A stretch of 64,000 nucleotides of DNA from Allomuricauda sp. (GTDB lineage Bacteria; Bacteroidota; Bacteroidia; Flavobacteriales; Flavobacteriaceae), in contig NZ_JACESV010000002.1 in the NCBI RefSeq assembly GCF_013911645.1, forward strand, positions 62,001 to 126,000, given 5' to 3'. The position numbers and the translations under genes are program-made. Shown in pieces: positions 10,695 to 19,028 of the stretch. Each line of letters opens with the position of its first letter. Position 1 is the stretch's first letter. The notes under the pieces are model-generated. The model ran no database searches. It was given only the letters and a program-made list of their open reading frames with translations, and was not told the DNA's origin.

Positions 10695-10702
10695 TACTTT
10701 TG
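10695..10702 (+). promoter_or_regulatory. Candidate -7 element of purH
   Basis: TACTTTTG fits the TAnnTTTG -7 consensus and lies 33 bases before the purH ATG. A clear TTTG at the right distance upstream is missing (only TCTG at 10671-10674). Confidence 0.4.
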
Positions 10703-10735
10703 TGCGCTTAATAAATTGATTTTAAGACATAGAAG

Positions 10736-12265
10736 ATGACTGCCAAAAAAGCCTCTGCCGCATTAATTTCCGTATTTCATAAGGATGGACTGGAACCCAT
10801 CGTGAAAAAATTGGACGAACTTGGTGTAACTCTTTATTCCACAGGAGGTACCGAAAAATTTATCCGTGATCTAGGTATCAACGTGGTACCTGTTGAGGAT
10901 GTTACCAGTTACCCGTCCATTTTGGGGGGACGCGTAAAAACACTGCACCCAAAGGTTTTTGGTGGCATTTTGAACAGACAGGACAACGAGAGCGATGTTT
11001 CCCAAATGAAGGAATTTGATATTCCACAGCTGGACATTGTAATCGTAGATCTTTACCCATTTGAAAAAACCGTTGCCAGTGGCGCATCGGAACAAGATAT
11101 TATCGAGAAAATTGATATTGGAGGCATCTCTCTCATCAGGGCCGCTGCCAAAAACTTCAAGGATGTGCTTTGTGTATCGTCCATGGAGGATTACGAAGAC
11201 TTTTTGAATGTGATTTCCGAAGGAAACGGAAGCACTACCCTGGAAGACCGTAAACGTTTTGCGACCAAGGCCTTCAATATTTCCTCACATTACGATACGG
11301 CCATTTTCAACTACTTCAACCAAGAAAAAGAAGAAACCGTGTTGAAAATAAGCGAGACCAAAGGTCAGGTATTGCGTTACGGTGAAAACCCACACCAGAA
11401 AGGATTCTTCTTTGGTGATTTTGATGCGATGTTCTCCAAAATGCACGGTAAGGAATTATCCTACAACAATCTATTAGATGTGGATGCTGCCGTAAATTTG
11501 ATGGTAGAATTCAAAAACGATGACCCAACTTTTGCGATTTTAAAACACAACAATGCCTGTGGGTTAGCCACCCGCAGCACCATTAAACAAGCCTATGTGG
11601 ATGCATTGGCAGGTGATCCAGTTTCAGCTTTTGGTGGTATTTTAATTTCCAATGTTGAAATTGATAAACCTACGGCCGAAGAAATTCACAAATTGTTCTG
11701 CGAAGTAGTAATTGCTCCAAGCTATTCTAATGATGCTTTGGAAATCTTGAAAGGCAAGAAGAATCGAATCATTCTTGTCCAAAATGAAATTGACTTGCCA
11801 GACACTTTGGTACGGACTTGTTTGAACGGTGTTTTGGTTCAGGATAAGGATTCCAAAACCGACACAAAGGAAGACCTGAACCCCGTGACCGACAAAAAGC
11901 CGACTCCAGAAGAAATTGAGGACTTGATTTTTGCTTCTAAATTGTGCAAGCACACTAAAAGTAACACCATTGTTTTGGCAAAGAACAAACAATTGTGTGC
12001 AAGCGGAACTGGGCAAACATCGCGTGTTGATGCATTGAACCAAGCCATCCACAAAGCACAATCCTTTAACTTTGATTTGAACGGTGCGGTTATGGCCAGC
12101 GATGCTTTCTTCCCCTTTCCCGATTGTGTGGAAATTGCGGACAACGCGGGCATTAAAAGTGTGATTCAACCCGGGGGATCAATCAAGGATCAATTGAGCA
12201 TTGATTATTGCAACGAAAATGGATTGGCCATGGTGATGACGGGTACAAGACATTTTAAACATTAA
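10736..12265 (+). CDS. purH: Bifunctional AICAR formyltransferase / IMP cyclohydrolase
   Basis: 509 residues, the normal length for PurH. It catalyses the last two steps of IMP synthesis in the cytoplasm: formylation of AICAR by 10-formyl-THF, then ring closure. The N-terminal MGS-like cyclohydrolase domain shows STGGTEKFIRDLGI and KTLHPKVFGGILNR. The C-terminal transformylase domain shows the KHNNACGLA motif with the Lys-His pair and ends in the expected AMVMTGTRHFKH. It is probably a single-gene transcript; mreB follows after 55 bases. Confidence 0.98.
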   Translation: MTAKKASAALISVFHKDGLEPIVKKLDELGVTLYSTGGTEKFIRDLGINVVPVEDVTSYPSILGGRVKTLHPKVFGGILNRQDNESDVSQMKEFDIPQLDIVIVDLYPFEKTVASGASEQDIIEKIDIGGISLIRAAAKNFKDVLCVSSMEDYEDFLNVISEGNGSTTLEDRKRFATKAFNISSHYDTAIFNYFNQEKEETVLKISETKGQVLRYGENPHQKGFFFGDFDAMFSKMHGKELSYNNLLDVDAAVNLMVEFKNDDPTFAILKHNNACGLATRSTIKQAYVDALAGDPVSAFGGILISNVEIDKPTAEEIHKLFCEVVIAPSYSNDALEILKGKKNRIILVQNEIDLPDTLVRTCLNGVLVQDKDSKTDTKEDLNPVTDKKPTPEEIEDLIFASKLCKHTKSNTIVLAKNKQLCASGTGQTSRVDALNQAIHKAQSFNFDLNGAVMASDAFFPFPDCVEIADNAGIKSVIQPGGSIKDQLSIDYCNENGLAMVMTGTRHFKH

Positions 12266-12320
12266 TTTTAGTACTTTAGCCGTTAAATTTTACCGTTAAT
12301 CCGAAAAACAGACAATTTGT

Positions 12321-13349
12321 ATGGGATTTTTTGATTTCATGACCGAGGAAATTGCCATTGACCTTGGTACTGCAAATACCCTGATCATCCACTTGGACAA
12401 AGTGGTTGTGGACAGTCCTTCCATTGTGGCAAGGGACCGTGTATCGGGGAAAATTATCGCGGTGGGCCGCGAAGCCAACATGATGCAGGGGAAAACCCAT
12501 GAAAACATCAAAACCATACGACCGTTGAAAGACGGGGTAATTGCCGATTTCGATGCTTCGGAAAAGATGATCAGTATGTTCATCAAAAATATTCCGGCAC
12601 TCAAGAAAAAATGGTTCCCGCCGGCACTTCGCATGGTCATTTGTATTCCTTCTGGGATTACTGAAGTGGAAATGCGTGCGGTACGCGAATCTGCTGAACG
12701 TGTAAACGGTAAAGAAGTATACTTGATTCACGAACCAATGGCCGCTGCCATTGGTATTGGTCTGGACATTATGCAACCGAAAGGAAACATGATCGTGGAT
12801 ATAGGCGGTGGTACTACGGAGATTGCGGTCATTGCACTTGGTGGTATTGTTTGTGACAAATCCGTAAAAATTGCTGGTGATGTGTTCACCAACGATATTA
12901 TCTACTATATGCGGACCCAACATAACTTGTACGTGGGCGAAAGCACCGCCGAGGCCATCAAAATAGAGATTGGTTCGGCTACCGAGGATTTGAAATCCCC
13001 ACCAGAGGATAAATCCATACAAGGCCGCGACCTATTGACGGGAAAACCAAAACAGGTCCATGTTTCCTACAGAGAGATTGCCAAAGCACTCGACAAAAGT
13101 ATTTTAAGGGTAGAGGATGCCGTTATGGAAACCTTGTCACAAACCCCACCCGAACTTGCAGCGGATATTTACAATACAGGTATTTATTTGGCAGGTGGTG
13201 GATCCATGCTCCGAGGTTTGGACAGAAGGCTTTCCCAAAAAACCGATTTGCCCGTGTACATCGCCGAAGATCCTTTGAGGGCCGTTGTGCGGGGTACGGG
13301 CATTGCTCTTAAAAACTTGGAGCGCTATAAAAGTATTTTAATAAAATAG
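12321..13349 (+). CDS. mreB: Rod shape-determining protein MreB
   Basis: 342 residues, actin-like ATPase that polymerises at the inner membrane and positions lateral-wall synthesis. The phosphate-1 motif (DLGTANTLI), the phosphate-2 motif (DIGGGTTEIAVI) and the adenosine motif (GIYLAGGGSMLRG) are all present. A short amphipathic N-terminus (MGFFDFMTEE) fits membrane binding. It heads the classical order mreB-mreC-mreD-mrdA-rodA, all on the plus strand with short gaps or overlaps. Confidence 0.98.
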   Translation: MGFFDFMTEEIAIDLGTANTLIIHLDKVVVDSPSIVARDRVSGKIIAVGREANMMQGKTHENIKTIRPLKDGVIADFDASEKMISMFIKNIPALKKKWFPPALRMVICIPSGITEVEMRAVRESAERVNGKEVYLIHEPMAAAIGIGLDIMQPKGNMIVDIGGGTTEIAVIALGGIVCDKSVKIAGDVFTNDIIYYMRTQHNLYVGESTAEAIKIEIGSATEDLKSPPEDKSIQGRDLLTGKPKQVHVSYREIAKALDKSILRVEDAVMETLSQTPPELAADIYNTGIYLAGGGSMLRGLDRRLSQKTDLPVYIAEDPLRAVVRGTGIALKNLERYKSILIK

Positions 13350-13414
13350 ACTTGTATTTTCTGCGGTTCTATTACCTTCAAGGAGTTGAAAAACCTTCTT
13401 AACGATACGATTGC

Positions 13415-14227
13415 ATGCAACGCATCATCAATTTTGTTTTACGCTACCGAAATGCATTTTTGTATGCTTTTTTTGCGTTTATCGCATTGGTGATGACGAT
13501 TCGCTCCCATTCCTACCATCAATCCAAATTTTTTAATTCATCCCGATGGGTGTCTGGAAGTATTTACGGTGCTGGGTCAGATGTGTCTTCGTATTTTAAT
13601 CTACAAGAAGAAAATAAACGATTGGTCGAGGAAAATCAGCAGTTGCGCAAAATGCTATTCAATGCCCAATATGACAGCATTGAACCTTTGGATTCCACCC
13701 TGGCCATCTATCAGGTATTGAACGCGAGGCTCATCAAGAATAGTTTTACCTCTCCCAGAAATTATGTTTTAATTGACAAAGGAGAGAAAGATGGGGTACA
13801 ACAAGATATGGGCGTAATTACCACCGATGGGATTTTGGGAATCGTAGAGAATGTCTCCAATAATTTTGCCACGGTACAAAGTGTGCTGAACACCAAATCC
13901 AACATCAACGCAAAAATTAAGGGCACCGAATACTTTGGTTCCTTGATTTGGGACACTAAAGATTATAAGGTGGTACAATTGATAGATATTCCAAGATTGG
14001 TTCCCTTGGTCGTTGGCGACACTATTGTAACTGGGGGCATGTCCAGTATTTTTCCAGAAAACGTTCCCATTGGGATCATTAAAAAATACGACTTGAACGC
14101 ATCAAAGAGCTTTTACGATATAGATGTGGAACTGTTTTCGGATATGGCCAACATCAAAAATGTATATCTTATAGAGAATAAGGACAAAGAGGAGATTGAG
14201 GAATTAGAATCCAGAACCATAGAATGA
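13415..14227 (+). CDS. mreC: Rod shape-determining protein MreC
   Basis: 270 residues. A single membrane helix lies near residues 12-28, followed by a coiled coil (EENKRLVEENQQLRKML) and the periplasmic beta-domain, with conserved signatures such as GILGIVENVS and INAKIKG. MreC bridges MreB/MreD inside to PBP2 outside. Its stop overlaps the mreD start (ATGA at 14224-14227), so the two are coupled. Confidence 0.96.
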   Translation: MQRIINFVLRYRNAFLYAFFAFIALVMTIRSHSYHQSKFFNSSRWVSGSIYGAGSDVSSYFNLQEENKRLVEENQQLRKMLFNAQYDSIEPLDSTLAIYQVLNARLIKNSFTSPRNYVLIDKGEKDGVQQDMGVITTDGILGIVENVSNNFATVQSVLNTKSNINAKIKGTEYFGSLIWDTKDYKVVQLIDIPRLVPLVVGDTIVTGGMSSIFPENVPIGIIKKYDLNASKSFYDIDVELFSDMANIKNVYLIENKDKEEIEELESRTIE

Positions 14228-14730
14228 ACAATACCCTGATCATAAATATGCTGCGATTTGTGTTATTGGTCATCACACAGATTTTGATATTTAACAATCT
14301 CAACTTTCTGGGTTTTATCAACCCGTTTATATATGTGATTTTCTTTTATTGGTACCCCATCAAAGGGAACAGGGCACTTTTTATGCTTACTGCATTTTTA
14401 TTGGGGCTGGTCATTGATATTTTTTCTGACACCCTTGCCTTGAATGCTTTGGCCTCGGTTACCATTGCCTATGCAAGACCCGCCATTATGCGGTTTTGTT
14501 TTGGTGTAAACTACGATTTTCAAAGTTTCAGCTTTAAGAACACCACCAAGGTACAGCGTATCACCTTTATGGCTTTGCTCGTTTTTATCCATCATCTGAT
14601 ATTCTTTTCGTTTGAAATTTTAAGTATCGCCCATATCCTATTAATTTTGAAGAAAGTTTTCGCCACAGGTATTGTAACTTTAATACTTTGTGTATTATTC
14701 AGTTCACTATTTAGTCCAAAAAGCGAATAA
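14224..14730 (+). CDS. mreD: Rod shape-determining protein MreD
   Basis: 168 residues, almost wholly hydrophobic with five to six predicted membrane helices. The GLVIDIFSDTLALNALAS segment is typical of MreD in Bacteroidota. The start overlaps the end of mreC by four bases. As part of the elongasome it works with MreC and the PBP2-RodA synthase. Confidence 0.93.
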   Translation: MNNTLIINMLRFVLLVITQILIFNNLNFLGFINPFIYVIFFYWYPIKGNRALFMLTAFLLGLVIDIFSDTLALNALASVTIAYARPAIMRFCFGVNYDFQSFSFKNTTKVQRITFMALLVFIHHLIFFSFEILSIAHILLILKKVFATGIVTLILCVLFSSLFSPKSE

Positions 14731-14784
14731 AAACGTAGTTTTTATCGTTGGGGTATATAAGAAGCCCTAGAATTTAGGTTGGTC

Positions 14785-16653
14785 ATGAAGAAATTATTGC
14801 TGTCATCCATTATTGTACTTATAGGATTCACCTTTATTGGCAGGTTATCCTATCTGCAATTGTTTCGGTTTTCGCCCGATCAAATTTTGGATGATCCCGC
14901 CATAAAAAAAGTCTACGACTATCCTGAAAGAGGCTACATTTACGACAGGGACGGCAAACTATTGGTAGGCAATCAGCCTGCATACGACGTTATGGTCATC
15001 CCAAGGGAAGTAAAACCTTTGGACACTCTGGAATTTTGCAGTCTTTTGGGTATTGATAAACTTGAATTCCTTTCCAAAATGGAAAAAGCGAGAATTTATT
15101 CTCCTCGGCTACCCTCTGTTTTGGTGCCCCAACTCTCCAAAGAGGATTATGCCAAGCTTCAGGAAAAAATGCGGCACTTCACCGGTTTTTATATTCAAAA
15201 GAGGTCGTTGCGCTATTACAATACCAAAAGTGCGGCCAATGTACTGGGCTACATCAGTGAGGTAAACGAATGGGACCTAAAAAACAATCCGTATTATGTT
15301 GCCGGAGAATTAAAAGGACGTACAGGTATTGAAAAGCAATATGAAGAAATATTGAGAGGCCGAAAAGGTGTCAAGCATATTCAGAAAGACCGTTTTAACA
15401 GGGATATTGGGCCTTACAAAGACGGAAAATTGGACACCCTTCCCAAACAAGGCAAAGAGATTCACATTACCTTGGACAAGACTCTGCAGGAGTATGGGGA
15501 AAAATTGATGCACGGCAAACGTGGGGGCATTGTGGCCATTGAACCCAAATCAGGAGAAATATTGGCCATGATTTCGGGCCCGACCTACGACCCCGCCCTT
15601 TTGGTAGGCAGGGAACGCTCCAAAAATTATAGCAAACTACATTACGATACCATATCCAAACCTACTTGGGACCGTTCTATTTTAGCACAGCCTTCCCCTG
15701 GATCACCTTTTAAAACACTTAATGCCTTAGTGGGCTTACAAGAAGGCGTAATAGATACCAACACCAAATTTAGGTGCTATCACGGGTTCTACGTAGGCAA
15801 TACGCTCAGGGGATGCCATTGTGGTGGTGGTATTCGAGATTTAAATTCAGGTATTTACCAATCGTGCAACGCCTATTTTGCCGGAGTCTTCCGAAAAATA
15901 TTCGACAAATACGAGACTACCGACGAAGGCATGGATATGTGGGAAAAGCACATGAAAAGTTTTGGTCTTGGTGATTTCTTGGGTACCGACCTCCCTACTG
16001 GAGCCCCGGGAAGAATTCCAGATGTGGCCTATTATGATAAGTGGTATGGGGATGGCCGGTGGGCGGCATCCACGATCATATCCAATTCCATTGGTCAAGG
16101 GGAAATTGCGGCCACTCCTCTACAATTGGCCAATATGACCGCTGCCATTGCCAATCGTGGATATTTTTACACGCCACACATAATTAAGAACGTTGGGGAT
16201 AATGGTAAGATTGACCCCAAATACACCGAGCCCCGATACACCACCATAGACAGAAAACATTTTGAACCTGTAATTGAGGGCATGGCCAATGTGTATAATT
16301 ATGGAACAGCAAGGTGGGTCCAAATTCCAGGTATTGAGATAGCTGGAAAAACAGGTACTGTGGAAAATTATATCCGTATTGATGGAGAGCGAATGCAATT
16401 GACCGACCATTCCGTTTTTGTCGCCTTTGCCCCTATTGAAAACCCCCAGATCGCATTGGCGGTCTATATTGAAAATGGGTATTACGGATCACGCTATGCG
16501 GGTCACATTGCCTCGCTTTTGATAGAAAAATACATTAAAGGGGAGATTACCCGAAAAGATTTGGAAAAGCGCATGCTGGAAAAAACATTGGAACACGAGT
16601 ATGCCAAACCATATAGTGGAGAACCTTTTGAAATAAACGAATATGAGTGGTAG
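14785..16653 (+). CDS. mrdA: Penicillin-binding protein 2 (elongation transpeptidase)
   Basis: 622 residues from the ATG at 14785 (MKKLLLSSIIVLIG); the frame also has a TTG two codons earlier, which I rejected. One N-terminal membrane anchor is followed by the pedestal domain (PERGYIYDRDGKLLV) and the transpeptidase domain. The active-site motifs are SPFK (in QPSPGSPFKT), SCN (YQSCNAYF) and KTGT (AGKTGTVE). It cross-links peptidoglycan during elongation and pairs with RodA, whose start codon lies inside the last codons of this gene. Confidence 0.97.
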   Translation: MKKLLLSSIIVLIGFTFIGRLSYLQLFRFSPDQILDDPAIKKVYDYPERGYIYDRDGKLLVGNQPAYDVMVIPREVKPLDTLEFCSLLGIDKLEFLSKMEKARIYSPRLPSVLVPQLSKEDYAKLQEKMRHFTGFYIQKRSLRYYNTKSAANVLGYISEVNEWDLKNNPYYVAGELKGRTGIEKQYEEILRGRKGVKHIQKDRFNRDIGPYKDGKLDTLPKQGKEIHITLDKTLQEYGEKLMHGKRGGIVAIEPKSGEILAMISGPTYDPALLVGRERSKNYSKLHYDTISKPTWDRSILAQPSPGSPFKTLNALVGLQEGVIDTNTKFRCYHGFYVGNTLRGCHCGGGIRDLNSGIYQSCNAYFAGVFRKIFDKYETTDEGMDMWEKHMKSFGLGDFLGTDLPTGAPGRIPDVAYYDKWYGDGRWAASTIISNSIGQGEIAATPLQLANMTAAIANRGYFYTPHIIKNVGDNGKIDPKYTEPRYTTIDRKHFEPVIEGMANVYNYGTARWVQIPGIEIAGKTGTVENYIRIDGERMQLTDHSVFVAFAPIENPQIALAVYIENGYYGSRYAGHIASLLIEKYIKGEITRKDLEKRMLEKTLEHEYAKPYSGEPFEINEYEW

Positions 16654-17926
16654 GGGGCCTTTTGGCAGATTGGATTGGATTACCGTAATCCTCTACGCAC
16701 TTTTGGTATTTATTGGTTGGATCAATATTTACTCCACATCGGTGGGCGAAGCCAGTACCTCCATTTTTGATTTTTCCACTTTATACGGCAAACAGCTATT
16801 TTTTATAGGCCTTGCCGCTTTGGGCATCATCTTCGTGCTCTTTGTAGAATCACAGTTTTTTGAACGCTTTGCTTCAATCTTCTATATTGTTTCGATTGTT
16901 TTGCTTTTGGGCTTGTTTGTTTTTGGAAAAACCATAGCTGGGGCAACTTCTTGGTACGACCTTGGTTTTTTTAACCTTCAACCTTCGGAGTTGGCGAAAG
17001 TGGCAACCTCCTTGGCACTGGCCAAGTTTTTAAGCGACATCCAAACGGATATTCGGACAAGAAAGCATCAAATTTATGCCTTGATCATCATCTTATTGCC
17101 CGCGTTATTGATATTGCCACAGCCCGATCCAGGAAGCTCACTTATTTACTTTTCTCTCTTTTTTGTGCTATTTAGAGAAGGGTTTCCCATCTATTACTTG
17201 GGCATCCTCATTTTTGCGGTCGTTTTATTTGCTACAACTTTAATGTTCGGAACTGTTTGGGTCACCATAGGGTTGATCATTTTAACCCTATTGATCTACA
17301 CATTCAAAAAGGCATCCGTAAAAATTCCTATACTCCCCGTTGTAGGGGTGATTGTTGTTTCGATACTCTTTTCCCTATCTGTAAATTTTGTATTTGAAAA
17401 TGTATTTGAACAACGTCACAGAGATCGTTTTTCATTATGGTTGAGTTTGGAAAAGGACGAAGAAAAGCTTGATGAAATCCGAAAGACCATTGGCTACAAC
17501 ACCTATCAATCCGAAAAAGCTATCGAATCGGGCGGTTTTACCGGAAAAGGATTTATGGAGGGTACACGGACCAAAGGGGATTTTGTGCCCGAGCAGCATA
17601 CGGATTATATATTTAGCTCGGTGGGCGAAGAATGGGGGTTTTTAGGCACTTCTGCCGTAATTCTATTGTTTTCATTATTCTTTTTACGGTTGATTTATAT
17701 TGCGGAGCGGCAAAAGAGTGACTTTAGCCGAATGTATGGTTATGGGGTGATTTCCATTTTGGTGTTCCACTACTTTATAAATATTGGAATGGTAATCGGG
17801 CTGTTACCCACTATCGGGGTTCCATTGCCCTTTTTTAGCTACGGTGGCTCTGGTTTGATTTTCTTTACGATGTTATTGTTCATCTTCCTAAAACTGGATT
17901 CCAACCGCTTGAAGGACGGTATTTAA
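16643..17926 (+). CDS. rodA: SEDS glycosyltransferase RodA
   Basis: 427 residues with about ten membrane helices. Family motifs are visible: LQPSELAKVA, PDPGSSLIYF, the extracytoplasmic loop PEQHTDYIFSSVGEEWG with its conserved acidic residues, and GVPLPFFSYGGSG. RodA polymerises lipid II with PBP2 in the elongasome. A long hydrophobic insertion between helices 5 and 7 is common in Bacteroidota homologues. It overlaps mrdA by 11 bases and ends convergently, overlapping the nuclease gene by four bases. Confidence 0.97.
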   Translation: MSGRGPFGRLDWITVILYALLVFIGWINIYSTSVGEASTSIFDFSTLYGKQLFFIGLAALGIIFVLFVESQFFERFASIFYIVSIVLLLGLFVFGKTIAGATSWYDLGFFNLQPSELAKVATSLALAKFLSDIQTDIRTRKHQIYALIIILLPALLILPQPDPGSSLIYFSLFFVLFREGFPIYYLGILIFAVVLFATTLMFGTVWVTIGLIILTLLIYTFKKASVKIPILPVVGVIVVSILFSLSVNFVFENVFEQRHRDRFSLWLSLEKDEEKLDEIRKTIGYNTYQSEKAIESGGFTGKGFMEGTRTKGDFVPEQHTDYIFSSVGEEWGFLGTSAVILLFSLFFLRLIYIAERQKSDFSRMYGYGVISILVFHYFINIGMVIGLLPTIGVPLPFFSYGGSGLIFFTMLLFIFLKLDSNRLKDGI

Positions 17927-18720
17927 AATTTCCAATCTTGGGTATCAACCCGAGCTTCTATTGCTGATTGCCAATTTTCAGGTTGGTTTTGAAAAAAATC
18001 AATACCTGTTTTCTCCTCGATTTCATCAATGGGCACCACAAAATTTTGAAGTGGTTCTTGACTTTCTTCTGCTGGCATCAAAAAGGCCAGTACTTGCGCT
18101 CCTTCACCATTACCTTTCAACACAATCTTGTAAAAAGTGCGCGGCACATCTACATCCTCGATTCCAATCTCTTCTAAATCATTTTCCAACACCCCTCCGG
18201 TTATCACTATTAAATCACCATATTTTTTGCACCAATAACGGACTTTCTGCTCCAATCGGTTCCAAATTCCGGCATTGAAGTGTTTATCCTGCGGACTTAT
18301 GTTACTTGTATAAAAAGTTTCGTTGTACGCTTGTTCAGAAAACCGTCGGTCACCAGCAGGAAGCAAATGCCCCCTATTGTACCCAGAACCTCTGTAATTC
18401 CGCCAATCTGCCGATTTTGTTTTCACCATTGGGTCTTCAATAAAATAGGGGCGTTCCCTATCATCATAGGTAAGATGCTCCCTTTTAAGGGTGTATGCCA
18501 CCCACTCTGCTTGTTCGTGGGTTTCACTATAAGAAAGTGTATAGTAGGTATGTTCCACTACTTCACCTGTTGTGGAACTGGGCAAAAAATCGGTTTGCAC
18601 CAAGTCTCCCTTTGTACCATTTGGATTGGAATAGGTTGCCGGGGTATAGAAATTTTCAAACAACCAAAAGCCAATAACACATAGTGTTATGAGCAGGGCA
18701 TAAATTGTTCTGTTCTTCAT
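17923..18720 (-). CDS. Exported DNA/RNA non-specific endonuclease (Serratia/NucA family)
   Basis: 265 residues with an N-terminal membrane or signal segment (YALLITLCVIGFWLF). The beta-beta-alpha-metal active site is recognisable as NRGHLLPAGDRRF, where the usual first Asp of DRGH is Asn, with the general-base His intact. It is followed by the metal-binding Asn in FNAGIWNRLEQ. It probably degrades extracellular or periplasmic nucleic acid for nutrition. It faces rodA tail to tail. Confidence 0.9.
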   Translation of the reverse strand: MKNRTIYALLITLCVIGFWLFENFYTPATYSNPNGTKGDLVQTDFLPSSTTGEVVEHTYYTLSYSETHEQAEWVAYTLKREHLTYDDRERPYFIEDPMVKTKSADWRNYRGSGYNRGHLLPAGDRRFSEQAYNETFYTSNISPQDKHFNAGIWNRLEQKVRYWCKKYGDLIVITGGVLENDLEEIGIEDVDVPRTFYKIVLKGNGEGAQVLAFLMPAEESQEPLQNFVVPIDEIEEKTGIDFFQNQPENWQSAIEARVDTQDWKF

Positions 18721-18978
18721 TGGTCACAATCGTTAGTTGAAACCCCGCCTGCGGCAGGCAAGTATGCACTTTTTAGTGCAAGACTTTGAGTTTCTACAAA
18801 TCTCATCGTCTTAAGAGTTATTAAATTATGGATTATTGAGTTATTAAAACGTCTAAACAACTGAGTAGCTTAATAACCCAATAACGGTTTGCAATTTCAT
18901 TGTTTTTCAAAACCTATGGATTTTTAGTTAGTCAACTATTGTACTGATAGAACTCGTCTGGAGTTCATAACGTTGCAT
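18721..18978. other. Intergenic stretch with short repeats
   Basis: No gene is seen. It contains a GCCTGC-G-GCAGGC palindrome (18749-18761) of the kind scattered between genes in this group, and an 11-bp direct repeat GAGTTATTAAA (18815-18825 and 18838-18848) in an AT-rich setting. Confidence 0.5.
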
Positions 18979-19003
18979 AAAAAAACCAACCCATAAGAGT
19001 TGG
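18979..19003 (-). terminator. Rho-independent terminator of prc
   Basis: On the minus strand a CCAAC ... GTTGG stem with an eight-base loop is followed by seven T residues. It lies 26 bases past the stop of the protease gene. Confidence 0.75.
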
Positions 19004-19028
19004 CTTTTAATACTATTTTTATAAACGA

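Noticed and set aside
12276-13022. Long open frame on the minus strand inside mreB
   Set aside because: It is antisense to a clear MreB and its His/Asn/Phe-rich translation matches no family; a shadow frame.
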